64,000 nucleotides of DNA from Halobacillus ihumii (GTDB lineage Bacteria; Bacillota; Bacilli; Bacillales; Halobacillaceae). The notes beneath the pieces are model-generated. The model was not told the DNA's origin, ran no database searches, and was given only the letters and a program-made list of their open reading frames with translations. Positions 34,871 to 43,935 of the stretch are shown here, in pieces. Location of the stretch: the NCBI RefSeq assembly GCF_902726645.1, contig NZ_CACVAO010000001.1:1674001-1738000 (forward strand), written 5' to 3'. How positions within the stretch are numbered: position 1 is the first letter of the stretch; every line of letters begins with the position of its first letter. Made by a program: the position numbers and the translations under genes.

Positions 34871-35380
34871 TTATGATTCTTTAAAATAAGCCTTCAGTGT
34901 TTCAACAGGTGTATGAGCTTCCAGCGGGCCATAAATCAATTCGGCGTTAGTAATATAATTAATCTCCTCTGCATCGATCGCTTCATACTCTAAGCCATTG
35001 GCGGCCTCTTCCACCATGACCTTCACTTGATTCATCATTCCTAAAACTTGGCGGCTTGTCGTCTTTGTGTAAACAAACTGTTCAGCGGCTTCTAACATAT
35101 GGTCGGCAATTTCTCTCTCTATTTTCAGAAGTTGAAATAATTGATTCAAGGACCCTTTTATAACATTCTCTATATTATCAAATTGCTGTTTTCTTAGACC
35201 AAACAGTGTCAAATTTATCCCTGTTCTATTATTCATTAACATCAGGCATTTACGTTTATTTATGGTCATTACATTCGCATGCCACTGGTAAATATCAGAG
35301 ATCTCTTGATATTGTTCGGGATCTTCCAACTCCTTATTTATCTCTTTTACCAGCTTCTGTGTTGCTCCAATGACAAACAT
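34871..35380 (-). CDS. DUF6933 protein
   Basis: A 169-residue protein starting FVIGATQKLVKEI, then WHANVMTINKRKCLMLMNNRTGINLTL in pattern, the hallmark of DUF6933 (a strand-rich N-terminal part with conserved W-H-A-N). The C-terminal part is helical. Function unknown. Two ATGs lie six bases apart; the second (35378-35380) sits at better distance from GAGGTGG. Monocistronic with own terminator, next to the large repeat. Confidence 0.72.
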   Translation of the reverse strand: MFVIGATQKLVKEINKELEDPEQYQEISDIYQWHANVMTINKRKCLMLMNNRTGINLTLFGLRKQQFDNIENVIKGSLNQLFQLLKIEREIADHMLEAAEQFVYTKTTSRQVLGMMNQVKVMVEEAANGLEYEAIDAEEINYITNAELIYGPLEAHTPVETLKAYFKES

Positions 35381-35524
35381 ATTCATCCCACCTCAACTCT
35401 ATTCTGTCTCTAGTGTAACAGCTTAATACAAACCACACTATTCATATCCTTTCATCGATATGAATTGCCCGTAATTTACATTTAATCAAAAATGGTTTGA
35501 TAACTGAGTTAATTTAATAATAGC

Positions 35525-36141
35525 TCTTTTACAAAAATAAAGACTAATAGATCACTTTCTATTCATGTTGCTCTACAATTTTGTTAAATCTGAGTAAGGC
35601 TCCGTATTTTTAATAGGAGAATGAGGGGGGAACCACTCGCTTTCCACGGCGGCCCCACAGGACATGGGGTCGTTCGGTGTTGGCACATGCCCCACACGAT
35701 GTGGGGTAGTTCGGCGTTGAAACAGGACGTTTCGATTTTAGCCGAACTTCCTCTTTCCCCGTTTTTAACCGAACATCCTTTGACTGGCAAGTCTCCTCGG
35801 CCTCTGGCCTCCGGGGTCTCGCTAGCCTTTCCTTTCCCGTAGGAGTCCCGCAGTTTCCCCGCCCTCATGGAACCATCATAATAAAAATCGGGGTTGTTGA
35901 GGGCTGGGGAATAGTGCTTCAACGGATATCCTCATCCATCAATGGTCATGGAGTCTACAGCGATGGAGAGCCGTTCCTTCCCTCTTTTATAGAAAGGTGG
36001 GAGGGAAAATGGCGAGACTCCTGTGGGATTATAGTACAGGGTGAGGCCCCACAGGCGAAGCCGAGGAGACTCACCGTACGCCCACGGAAAGCGAGTTATT
36101 TGCCCTCCCACCTTCTTCTTATTCAGTTGATGGAACGGCTG
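35525..36141. repeat. Interspersed GC-rich repeat, copy B with nested insertion
   Basis: The reverse complement of copy A (2880-3253), interrupted by about 247 bp. The homology runs from TCTTTTAC at 35525 through AATTTTGTT and ATCTGAGTAAGG to about 35620, resumes at GGAACCATCATAATAAAA (about 35869) and ends at GGAACGGCTG (36141). The inner GC-rich core, 35994-36114, has the same AAGGTGGGAGGG inverted ends. No gene with a ribosome-binding site is found in this 800-base gap. The two copies lie about 32 kb apart in opposite orientation. Confidence 0.85.
35621..35867. repeat. Nested GC-rich element inside copy B
   Basis: Bounded by ATGAGGGGGGAA and TTTCCCCGCCCTCAT as inverted ends. Inside are two imperfect tandem units of about 37 bp (GGGGTCGTTCGGTGTTG and GGGGTAGTTCGGCGTTG), a pair AGCCGAACTTCCT/AACCGAACATCCT, and the CGCTTTCC...GTCTCCTCGG...AGGAGTCCCGCA plan shared with the core of copy A. 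It replaces a nine-base stretch of copy A. Confidence 0.75.
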
Positions 36142-36161
36142 CGATCAATTGCTGGTTTAAT

Positions 36162-36194
36162 AAAAACCGTAACCTCTTAAACAGGTTACGGTTT
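36162..36194 (-). terminator. Terminator of the tre operon
   Basis: ACCGTAACCT and AGGTTACGGT pair across an eight-base loop, with TTTTTATT after the stem on the minus strand. Confidence 0.9.
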
Positions 36195-36202
36195 CGGTAC
36201 GT

Positions 36203-36916
36203 TTATTTTGTTCGGCGCGCGAAGTCAACAAACTGAAATTTATCAGGTCTGTGTCTCGATTCAGTATATTGAAATAATGTGGCATCAGCCAAATAAACAT
36301 AGCTTCGAATCACAACAACCTGGGCATGTCCTTCCAGATCTAAATGCTGCTCATCTTCTTCCGTTACACCTTCGACCACAATTTCTTTTTTGGCAAAACT
36401 AATATCCAGTTCTAACGTATTTTCGATATAATCATAAATCGAATGCTCCGCGATCGACTTTGTCAGCTCAGGTACAATGTCTTCAAGAATATAATCCTTA
36501 TCTAAGATTATGCGCTCCCCATCGATCTCTCTTGTTCGGGAAATCTTCCAAATCCTCTTTTCGCTGGTACAATTCAGCCTCGACCGCAATTGATTATTCG
36601 CTGTTTCTAAAATTAATTCATGGACATGAGTTTTAACGGTCTGACCAAGCTGATTGGATAACTCTTTAAAACTTGTTAGTCCTGAAACGGGGAATTCAAA
36701 TTTACTATGATCGAGAATTACAGAGCCCTTCCCTCTCACTTTTTGAATATAGCCATTTTGGGACAGTAAATTTAAAGCTTTTCGGATCGTTTCCCTTGAA
36801 GTGGAAAACCTTAGGGCTAATTCATTTTCTGAGGGGAGTGTGTCACCTGCTGTGAACTCTCCTTGACGAATTGCCTGCACTAATTCGTTGTATATAACAA
36901 TAAATTTGTTTTTCAT
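36203..36916 (-). CDS. treR: Trehalose operon repressor TreR (GntR/UTRA)
   Basis: A 237-residue GntR-family repressor. The winged helix (1-72) has LPSENELALRFSTSRETIRKAL in pattern. The UTRA domain (about 90-230) binds trehalose 6-phosphate in the B. subtilis homologue. Last gene of the minus-strand operon EIIA-treP-treA-treR, 24 bases after treA. Two TGTATATACA-type operators lie in the operon promoter. Confidence 0.92.
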   Translation of the reverse strand: MKNKFIVIYNELVQAIRQGEFTAGDTLPSENELALRFSTSRETIRKALNLLSQNGYIQKVRGKGSVILDHSKFEFPVSGLTSFKELSNQLGQTVKTHVHELILETANNQLRSRLNCTSEKRIWKISRTREIDGERIILDKDYILEDIVPELTKSIAEHSIYDYIENTLELDISFAKKEIVVEGVTEEDEQHLDLEGHAQVVVIRSYVYLADATLFQYTESRHRPDKFQFVDFARRTK

Positions 36917-36940
36917 TTGCTATCACCGCTCTTTATCATA

Positions 36941-38632
36941 TCAATTCGAGCGAATATGGTAAACGATCGACTCGTAAGGCCGCAATTCGATGTGATGGTA
37001 GTGCTCTTGTGAGTCCGTGTAGTTACTAATTAACTGATTGCAATCTCCTTGCAGCTCTACATGGTCCGGAAGCTTGAATGATGCTATTTTATCATAGAAG
37101 TTGTTTACCACAAGCAAGCTCTCGTTATTCCAGTTTCTTAGATAGGCAAATACTTGATCATCGTCAGGCAGCAGCAGCTGATAATCTCCATGCGTGATGA
37201 TTGGATAGTTTTTTCTAAGTTTAATCAGCTTCTGGTAATGATCGAAAATGGATGCCTCTTCGTTCATGACTGCTTCTGCGTTTATGCGCGGATAGTTAGC
37301 AGCAACAGGAATCCATGGTGTGCCTTCGGTAAATCCTGCATGTTGCTCATCATTCCACTGAACAGGTGTACGAGAATTATCACGGGATTTCTGTTTCAAA
37401 ATCTCCATAATCTCCTGTTCGTTCACACCTTTCTCCTTAAGCATGTCATATGCATTTAACGATTCTACATCACGATATTGCTTGATAGACTCGAAACCAG
37501 GATTCGTCATGCCAAACTCTTCGCCTTGATAAATATAGGGAGTACCCTGCATCATGTGAATCGTTGTGGCTAGCATTTTCCCAGATTCGTCAGGATAGTT
37601 TTCGTCATCTCCGAACCTTGATAGTACACGGGGCTGGTCATGATTACACCAAAACAATGCATTCCAGCCATTGCCTTCATTCATTTTCTCCTGCCACGTG
37701 GAGAGAATTTGTTTTAATTCGATAAAGTCAAACGGTGCTTTAGTCCACTTTTCGCCATTTGGATAATCGACTTTTAAATGGTGAAAATTAAACGTCATAC
37801 TAAGCTCTTCTCTCTCAGGTGCTGTATAACGAATGCAATGATCGATAGTTGTCGACGACATTTCCCCTACCGTCATAAGGTCATACGGAGCGAAAACTTC
37901 TTGATGCATCTCATGCATAAATTCATGAGCTCTAGGTCCATCTGTATAAAATTTGCGGCCATCGCCAGGCGCGACACTTCCATCATCATTTGGGAAATGT
38001 TGATCTTTTGAAATCAGGTTGATGACATCCAATCGAAAGCCATCGATACCCTTTTCACCCCAAAAACGCATCATTTCATAGATTTTTTCACGGACTTCAG
38101 GGTTCTCCCAGTTTAAGTCAGCCTGTGTTACATCAAATAAATGCAGATAATATTGACCTGTTTGTTCATCATATTCCCATGCATTTCCGCCAAACTTAGA
38201 CTGCCAATTAGTTGGAGGGCCCCCGTTAACAGGATCTTTCCAAATGTAATAATCACGGTATGGGTTTTCTTTTGATTTCTTCGACTCCTGGAACCACTTA
38301 TGCTCTGTTGACGTATGATTCACAACGATGTCCATGATCAACTTCATTCCACGTTTGTGGGTTTCTTCAAGTAAACGCTCAAAGTCAGCCATGGTGCCGT
38401 ATTCTTCGTGAATACTGTAGTAATCGCTAATATCATAGCCGTTATCGTTCTGCGGTGATTTGTACATTGGGGTCAGCCATAGGACGTCGACCCCGAGTGT
38501 ATTTAAATAATCCAGCTTTTCGATAATACCTTGAATGTCGCCTACTCCATTTCCCGTCGTATCGTTGAAGCTCTTAGGATAAATTTGATAGACGACGGCT
38601 TTTTTCCACCAAGGTTGTTGTTCTTGTATCAT
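36941..38632 (-). CDS. treA: Alpha,alpha-phosphotrehalase
   Basis: A 563-residue glycoside hydrolase family 13 enzyme that splits trehalose 6-phosphate to glucose and glucose 6-phosphate. Motifs are DIVVNHTS, GFRLDVIN (nucleophile Asp), VGEMSS (acid Glu) and CNHDQPR (transition-state Asp). Length matches B. subtilis TreA (561). GGTGGTGCTCAT precedes the ATG. Lies 30 bases after treP. It is distinguished from oligo-1,6-glucosidase by its operon. Confidence 0.93.
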   Translation of the reverse strand: MIQEQQPWWKKAVVYQIYPKSFNDTTGNGVGDIQGIIEKLDYLNTLGVDVLWLTPMYKSPQNDNGYDISDYYSIHEEYGTMADFERLLEETHKRGMKLIMDIVVNHTSTEHKWFQESKKSKENPYRDYYIWKDPVNGGPPTNWQSKFGGNAWEYDEQTGQYYLHLFDVTQADLNWENPEVREKIYEMMRFWGEKGIDGFRLDVINLISKDQHFPNDDGSVAPGDGRKFYTDGPRAHEFMHEMHQEVFAPYDLMTVGEMSSTTIDHCIRYTAPEREELSMTFNFHHLKVDYPNGEKWTKAPFDFIELKQILSTWQEKMNEGNGWNALFWCNHDQPRVLSRFGDDENYPDESGKMLATTIHMMQGTPYIYQGEEFGMTNPGFESIKQYRDVESLNAYDMLKEKGVNEQEIMEILKQKSRDNSRTPVQWNDEQHAGFTEGTPWIPVAANYPRINAEAVMNEEASIFDHYQKLIKLRKNYPIITHGDYQLLLPDDDQVFAYLRNWNNESLLVVNNFYDKIASFKLPDHVELQGDCNQLISNYTDSQEHYHHIELRPYESIVYHIRSN

Positions 38633-38662
38633 ATGAGCACCACCGTTCTTGTAAAAATGTTC

Positions 38663-40072
38663 TTATACGTCGCGTTTACGTTTGGCGTATAGGAATGTTC
38701 CCACGAATGGAAGAACAATCACGATCACCATTCCAATTGCAAATTCAAGCCAATATTGGGCGACAATGGAGAATATTCCAGGAATACCACCGACACCTAT
38801 TGAGCTTGCCACAACTCCGGCTGCTGAGATATAAAGACCAGCAATAGCAGAAGATGTGATAGCTATGATGAATGGATATTTAAAGCGTAAGTTCACACCG
38901 AATAAGGCAGGTTCTGTTATTCCGAGATAGGCTGAAACCCCTGAAGAAAGTCCAAGACCTTTTAACTTCTCGTCCTTAGAAGCTGCCATAATTGCTAAAG
39001 CAGCTGAACCTTGTGCAATGTTGGACAGCGCAAGCATTGGCCATAAGAAAGTTGTTCCTGTACTTCCGATCAGTTGAATATCAACAGCTAAGAAAGTGTG
39101 GTGCATTCCGGTAATAACCATTACCCCATATAAAGCACCATAAATGAGTCCGCCCAGTGCGGCAAAATGATCAAATATAGACACTAATCCATCAGTAATT
39201 CCATTTCCGATAGCGAATGTAATAGGACCGATAATAATAAAGGTTAAGAAACCAGTTACAAGTAACGCTACAGGTCCGACAACCAACAGTTGAATACTTT
39301 CTGGAACCCGTTTACGCAAGAATAATTCAATTTTCGTTAAGACATATGAAGCTACAAGTACGGGCAGAACCTGGCCTTGATAGCCAATTTTTTCAACAGT
39401 TAAGCCAAACAAATCCCAAGTGGGAACGGTACCTTCTTTAACTGCTTGTCCATATGACCATGCATTCAATAATTCCGGATTTACGAGGACAAGACCCATA
39501 ACTATACCGAGAATCGGACTTCCTCCGAATTTCTTAACAGCGGACCATCCAATCAGTCCAGGTAAGAAAGCAAAGGCCGTGTTGGCTATGACGATAATCA
39601 TGTTCGCGATACCCGACCACTGCGGGTAGACATCGATAATGGATTGGTTATCAAAGAAAATTCCTGGAGCAGTCAGGATGTTATTAATACCAAGAAGCAG
39701 ACCAGCGGTTACAATTGCCGGTAAGATTGGGATGAAAATGTCTGCCAGCGTTTTAACAGCACGCTGAAGCCAGTTCATGTTTCCCTTTGAAGCTTCTTTC
39801 ACTTCGTCTTTTGAGGCTTCACCAATATCAGCTAATTGGATTAACTCTTTATATACCTTATCTACGGTGCCTTGCCCGACAACGATTTGAAACTGACCGT
39901 TCGTTGAAAAAGAGCCCTTAACCGCGTCTAACTGATTCAATCTTTCCTTATCAACAATATCTTCATCATGCAGAGCTAAACGAAGACGCGTCACACAGTG
40001 TGTCCCAGCCGACAGGTTCTCTTTGCCGCCGATAGCTTCTAGTATTTGCTCGGCCTGCTGTTTGTGATTCAT
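38663..40072 (-). CDS. treP: PTS trehalose transporter EIIBC
   Basis: A 469-residue PTS permease. EIIB is at the N-terminus with phospho-Cys26 in GTHCVTRLRLAL; the EIIC membrane domain covers about 105-465, with GITEPALFGVNLR as the sugar-site motif. It imports trehalose as trehalose 6-phosphate. It has no EIIA domain, which is supplied by the gene 12 bases upstream. AGGAGGGGAATCAT precedes the ATG. Confidence 0.93.
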   Translation of the reverse strand: MNHKQQAEQILEAIGGKENLSAGTHCVTRLRLALHDEDIVDKERLNQLDAVKGSFSTNGQFQIVVGQGTVDKVYKELIQLADIGEASKDEVKEASKGNMNWLQRAVKTLADIFIPILPAIVTAGLLLGINNILTAPGIFFDNQSIIDVYPQWSGIANMIIVIANTAFAFLPGLIGWSAVKKFGGSPILGIVMGLVLVNPELLNAWSYGQAVKEGTVPTWDLFGLTVEKIGYQGQVLPVLVASYVLTKIELFLRKRVPESIQLLVVGPVALLVTGFLTFIIIGPITFAIGNGITDGLVSIFDHFAALGGLIYGALYGVMVITGMHHTFLAVDIQLIGSTGTTFLWPMLALSNIAQGSAALAIMAASKDEKLKGLGLSSGVSAYLGITEPALFGVNLRFKYPFIIAITSSAIAGLYISAAGVVASSIGVGGIPGIFSIVAQYWLEFAIGMVIVIVLPFVGTFLYAKRKRDV

Positions 40073-40084
40073 ATGATTCCCCTC

Positions 40085-40573
40085 CTATTTGTTATTAACT
40101 GTCAACAGTTCAGTCTCTCCTGCTGAAGCTTGGCTTTCGGATGTCAATTCAACATCAAATTCATCACTATTGGTCACAATAATAGGTGTGACTATACTCT
40201 TCGCTTTTTCTTCCACTAAACTCTTATCAAAAGTAATTAGGCGGTCTCCCACTTTTACTTTATCCCCTTGTTTAACAAAGGATTCAAAACCTTCCCCTTC
40301 CATACTTACCGTTTCTAATCCGATATGGATAAGGATTTCTGCACCTGTTTTCGTCTTTAGCCCCACAGCGTGCTTCGTCGGGAAAAGCTGAACGATTTCA
40401 CCTTCCACCGGGCTTACAACCGTCCCCTCAACAGGTTCAACAGCTATTCCCTCGCCCATCATCTTTTCTGCGAACACAGGATCCGGTACATCTTCAAGCG
40501 CAACTACCTTCCCATTTATAGGAGCAACCACAACGACCGATTGCTCTTTATTTCCAAAAAGTTTTTTGAACAT
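40085..40573 (-). CDS. PTS EIIA (glucose family) of the trehalose operon
   Basis: A 162-residue EIIA-Glc-type protein with the active His83 in ILIHIGLETVSMEG and the supporting H68 in FPTKHAVGLKT. It takes phosphate from HPr and gives it to TreP Cys26. AAGGAGGGGCACTAT precedes the ATG. First gene of the operon. In B. subtilis TreP borrows an EIIA from other PTSs, so a dedicated one here makes the system self-contained. Confidence 0.92.
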   Translation of the reverse strand: MFKKLFGNKEQSVVVVAPINGKVVALEDVPDPVFAEKMMGEGIAVEPVEGTVVSPVEGEIVQLFPTKHAVGLKTKTGAEILIHIGLETVSMEGEGFESFVKQGDKVKVGDRLITFDKSLVEEKAKSIVTPIIVTNSDEFDVELTSESQASAGETELLTVNNK

Positions 40574-40585
40574 ATAGTGCCCCTC

Positions 40586-40599
40586 CTTAAACGCTTACA
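40586..40599 (-). promoter_or_regulatory. cre-like site in the tre leader
   Basis: TGTAAGCGTTTAAG on the minus strand agrees with the CcpA site TGWNANCGNTNWCA at 12 of 14 positions. It lies between the promoter and the first ribosome-binding site, where bound CcpA would block elongation. Confidence 0.6.
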
Positions 40600-40615
40600 T
40601 TAAAATAATACAGAC

Positions 40616-40667
40616 ATGTATATACATAATTCGACTTTATTATAAGTTGTATATACATGTTTTGCAA
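40616..40667 (-). promoter_or_regulatory. tre promoter with two TreR operators
   Basis: On the minus strand TTGCAA (40662-40667), 17 bases, TATAAT (40639-40644). One TreR-type palindrome, TGTATATACA (40648-40657), fills the spacer. A second, ATGTATATACAT (40616-40627), lies just after the start site. Both match the known B. subtilis tre operator core. Confidence 0.9.
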
Positions 40668-40792
40668 CCGTTTTATTTTGTTCTAGTTATTTCCATTCTT
40701 TACATGTTTCTTTCTACTCCTTCTATACGGAGTGTTATTTCTTTATATATGGAAGTTTTTATGCTATAAAAATATTTAGGGTATCGAAATAT

Positions 40793-42043
40793 TTGGGGAA
40801 GAAGGGATCCGCTATCCTAACACAGGAACAACGTGCAAAACGTAACTTATGGATCATGTGGTTCGCCAACTTTTTCATAGCTGGCAGTATAACGATGGTT
40901 TTACCGTTCTTATCTTTATACATTGATGAACTAGGCGATTTCTCCAGCTCATTCGTACAAACGTGGTCAGGACTTGTGTTCGGGATCACCTTTGTTACAG
41001 CCTTTATCTTTTCACCTATTTGGGGACGAATCGGAGATAGGTATGGCAGGCGCAACATCTTGATCATCTCCGCAACAGGGCTTGCTTTGTCCGTTCTATT
41101 AATGGGGTTCGCAACAACGGTGTGGCAATTGTTCCTACTCCGGCTGTTTATGGGGATTTTTACTGGATTTATACCGATGTCACAAGCATTAATTGCTACA
41201 CAAACACCGAAGCGTATTGCGGGGCAGGTACTTGGCACGCTGCAAACCGGGAGTATTACCGGGAGCTTGCTTGGCCCGCTGCTTGGGGGCTTTATTGCAG
41301 ACTCCGTCGGATATGGTACAACTTTTCAATTTGTATCGATAACCGTTTTCCTATCTGCCTTCATTGTGTTCTTTGGGATTCATGAACAAAAGGTGGAGAA
41401 GGAAGATGAGGAAGAAAAGTCGAGCTATTCTTCTCGTGAGGTTATCCAGCATATCGTGAAGCAGCCAGTACTGTTAATGGTGATGATTATTTCGATGTTT
41501 GTACAGATCGCCCATTTCAGCATTCAACCGATTCTATCGCTATACGTTGGAGAATTGCATGGACCTGCAAACTTGGCCCTATTTTCCGGAATTGCCTTTT
41601 CGGCAGCTGGTCTTGGAAATTTGTTAATGGCGAGGCGATGGGGTCGGCTTGCAGATCGGAAGGGGTACGTGAAAATTCTTGTTTTTCTATTATTTATGGC
41701 AGGGATTGTCTATATCCCCGCAGCGTTCGTGACGAATATTTGGCAACTGGTAGCGTTACGCTTCTTGCTTGGTGTTTCGATTGGCGGTATCATTCCTGTT
41801 CGAACAGCATATATTCGCCAAGAGGCTCCTGTGGCTATGCAGGGGGAAGTGCTCGGTTACAATACGAGTCTTCGCTTTTTAGGAAATATTATTGGTCCAG
41901 CGATGGGTGGAATGTTATCAGGACTTTATGGATTTTCAGCTGTCTTTTTTGTGACGAGCGGACTCCTTATCTTGTGTGGGGCCGTTATGTTCATGACAAT
42001 GTACAAAAATCCTCAGTCGGTCCGACACGCTCATTCTGTTTAG
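40793..42043 (+). CDS. MFS efflux transporter (DHA1 type)
   Basis: A 416-residue, 12-span major facilitator of the drug:H+ antiporter type. Motif A is GRIGDRYGRRNILI in loop 2-3, and a half-repeat of it is GRLADRKGYVKIL in loop 8-9. Motif C-like GSITGSLLGPLLGGF lies in span 5. The start is uncertain: TTG at 40793 has only AGGG eleven bases upstream and no ATG precedes the first span. Substrate unknown. No regulator gene adjoins. Confidence 0.8.
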   Translation: MGKKGSAILTQEQRAKRNLWIMWFANFFIAGSITMVLPFLSLYIDELGDFSSSFVQTWSGLVFGITFVTAFIFSPIWGRIGDRYGRRNILIISATGLALSVLLMGFATTVWQLFLLRLFMGIFTGFIPMSQALIATQTPKRIAGQVLGTLQTGSITGSLLGPLLGGFIADSVGYGTTFQFVSITVFLSAFIVFFGIHEQKVEKEDEEEKSSYSSREVIQHIVKQPVLLMVMIISMFVQIAHFSIQPILSLYVGELHGPANLALFSGIAFSAAGLGNLLMARRWGRLADRKGYVKILVFLLFMAGIVYIPAAFVTNIWQLVALRFLLGVSIGGIIPVRTAYIRQEAPVAMQGEVLGYNTSLRFLGNIIGPAMGGMLSGLYGFSAVFFVTSGLLILCGAVMFMTMYKNPQSVRHAHSV

Positions 42044-42197
42044 GTGCAAGACCGGGTGTCCAGCCGATCTTTTATACCTTGCGGCTGACCAGTATTGTCC
42101 GAGGAAAGGATCGCTCACTTGCATTTTAAAAAGTGGATCATTGATCATTCTTTTCTTATGTTAATATATGTGTATATACATCAGGGAGGCGATTAAA

Positions 42198-42743
42198 ATG
42201 ATGAATCGTGCACTTATTGTGATCGATTATACGGTTGATTTTGTCGCAAAAGAAGGTGCCCTTACTTGTGGAAAACCTGGCAGGGACATTGAGGACTCTC
42301 TCGTAAGCCTAACTGAGAAGTTCATAAAGAATAAAGATTATGTTGTGCTGGGGGTAGATGTGCATGAGGAAAGCGATCCGTATCACCCAGAGACAGACTT
42401 ATTTCCGCCGCACAATATTCGCGGGACGGAGGGAAGGCATTTATATGGTGAGCTGATGTCTTTATTTGATGAAAACCGTTCTGCCATTTATTTTATGGAT
42501 AAAACACGGTATAGTGCCTTCCATGCTACAGCTCTGGATATGAAACTCCGGGAGCGTGGCATCAGCGAAATCCACTTAATTGGAGTTTGTACAGATATTT
42601 GCGTCCTCCATACAGCGGTAGACGCTTATAATTTAGGATATCAAATCGTCGTACACAAGGATGCGGTAGCTAGCTTCAATCAGCCAGGTCATGAGTGGGC
42701 TTTGAAACACTTTGAGCAGGTCCTGGGGGCAAAAGTCGTGTAA
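42198..42743 (+). CDS. pncA: Nicotinamidase
   Basis: A 181-residue cysteine hydrolase that turns nicotinamide to nicotinate for NAD salvage. The triad is D10 (VIDYTVDF), K102 (MDKTRYSAF) and C135 (GVCTDICVLHTAVDAY). D54, H56 and H72 are likely metal ligands. It matches B. subtilis PncA (YueJ, 183) along its length, with HPETDLFPPHNIRGTEG. ATG at 42198 follows GGGAGG by eight bases. Confidence 0.92.
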   Translation: MMNRALIVIDYTVDFVAKEGALTCGKPGRDIEDSLVSLTEKFIKNKDYVVLGVDVHEESDPYHPETDLFPPHNIRGTEGRHLYGELMSLFDENRSAIYFMDKTRYSAFHATALDMKLRERGISEIHLIGVCTDICVLHTAVDAYNLGYQIVVHKDAVASFNQPGHEWALKHFEQVLGAKVV

Positions 42744-42760
42744 CAATAGACGTACGATTA

Positions 42761-42793
42761 GAAGCACCTTCTTGAGCTAAGGTGCTCTTTTTA
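42761..42793 (+). terminator. Terminator of pncA
   Basis: AGCACCTT and AAGGTGCT pair around an eight-base loop, followed by CTTTTT. Confidence 0.85.
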
Positions 42794-42934
42794 ATGAAAA
42801 TCTGCAAAGTTATTTACCATAGTACATGATGAGAAACGGTAATTTGAATTTCTGGCTGAAATCGAATATGATGGAGTATGGATATTTTATGTTTTTTATT
42901 ATAATGCTTGATCTATATATAGGAGGAATCACCA

Positions 42935-43876
42935 ATGAGCTCACAAGATTATCGAGTTCTATTATATTACAAGTATGTTGACCTGCCTGACTATGAGGAA
43001 TATTGTGCAAACCATTTAAAGTTTTGCAAAGACCTGGGTCTGCGAGGCCGAATCATTGTTGCTCCCGAAGGAATCAATGGAACGGTTTCTGGTACAGTGG
43101 AGCAAGTAGAACAGTATATGGACTATGTACGCTCAGACGAACGTTTTGCAGATATGCATTTTAAAATAGACGAACATGAAGGACATGCCTTCAAGAAAAT
43201 GCACTGCCGCGTTAAGCCTGAACTGGTCAACTGGAGTATTGAAAATGATGATATTGACCCTAAGGAGATCGGCGGCAAACATTTAAAGCCGAAGGAATTT
43301 TATAAAATGCTTCAAGATGAAGACACGGTTGTTATTGACGGCCGTAATGAATATGAATATCGCATCGGCCATTTTCGTAATGCGATTCAGCCTGATGTGG
43401 AGCACTCTCGTGAATTTCCAGAGTGGATTGCTGAGAACGCCGGCCAATGGAAGGATAAAAAGGTTCTCACGTACTGCACCGGCGGGATTCGCTGTGAGAA
43501 ATTAACAGGTATTCTAATGAAAAATGGTGTTGAAGACGTCTATCAGCTTGAAGGCGGCATCAACACGTATGGTAAAGATCCAGAGGTTAAGGGACAGCTT
43601 TTTGACGGAAAAATGTATGTATTTGACGAGCGTATTTCCGTGCCTGTTAATCAGGTTGAAGAAAAGGTAGTTGCGGAGTGCGAACATTGCGGTAAAACTG
43701 AAGACCGTATGATTAATTGTAGTAACCCTGTATGTAACCGTCAGTATGTTTGCTGTGCTGAGTGTGAAGAGAAATATCACGCTGCTTGTACAACTGAGTG
43801 TAAAGAGCACCCTGAAAACCGCTGGGATGCTGTACGTAAGAAACAAATTGATAAATATGATCGTATTGAAAACTAA
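42935..43876 (+). CDS. trhO: tRNA uridine(34) hydroxylase (TrhO, rhodanese family)
   Basis: A 313-residue UPF0176/TrhO protein that hydroxylates uridine 34 of certain tRNAs, the first step to 5-(carboxy)methoxyuridine. The N-terminal domain has GRIIVAPEGINGTVSG. The rhodanese domain has VVIDGRNEYEYRIGHF and the active Cys in TYCTGGIRCEK. The C-terminal Cys-rich part (CEHCGKT...CSNPVCN...CCAECEEKY) probably binds zinc. ATAGGAGGAATCACC precedes the ATG. Monocistronic. Confidence 0.9.
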   Translation: MSSQDYRVLLYYKYVDLPDYEEYCANHLKFCKDLGLRGRIIVAPEGINGTVSGTVEQVEQYMDYVRSDERFADMHFKIDEHEGHAFKKMHCRVKPELVNWSIENDDIDPKEIGGKHLKPKEFYKMLQDEDTVVIDGRNEYEYRIGHFRNAIQPDVEHSREFPEWIAENAGQWKDKKVLTYCTGGIRCEKLTGILMKNGVEDVYQLEGGINTYGKDPEVKGQLFDGKMYVFDERISVPVNQVEEKVVAECEHCGKTEDRMINCSNPVCNRQYVCCAECEEKYHAACTTECKEHPENRWDAVRKKQIDKYDRIEN

Positions 43877-43897
43877 TTGTGGTTGCGACTAACAATG

Positions 43898-43926
43898 GCC
43901 TTTGCACATTTAAGCAAAGGCTTTTT
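43898..43926 (+). terminator. Terminator of trhO
   Basis: GCCTTTGC and GCAAAGGC form an 8-bp stem, followed by TTTTTG. Confidence 0.88.
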
Positions 43927-43935
43927 GTTTTCTCT

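Noticed and set aside
34871..35380. Toxin-antitoxin reading of the DUF6933 gene
   Set aside because: No small partner gene overlaps or adjoins; it has its own terminator and borders only the repeat.
35660..35740. Possible CRISPR-like array
   Set aside because: Only two imperfect units, no constant spacer and no cas genes; the nuclease at 45977 and the helicase fusion are Cas4/DinG-like in fold only.
35584..36180. Open frames of 70-110 residues in repeat copy B
   Set aside because: They cross the repeat and nested element boundaries, lack start signals and have repeat-derived composition.
42061..42087. CAGCCG...CGGCTG hairpin after the MFS gene as a terminator
   Set aside because: Six-bp stem with a 15-base loop and no T tract; not strong enough to list.
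41638..42129. 163-residue frame overlapping the MFS transporter
   Set aside because: Out-of-frame shadow of a clear 12-span transporter, without ribosome-binding site.
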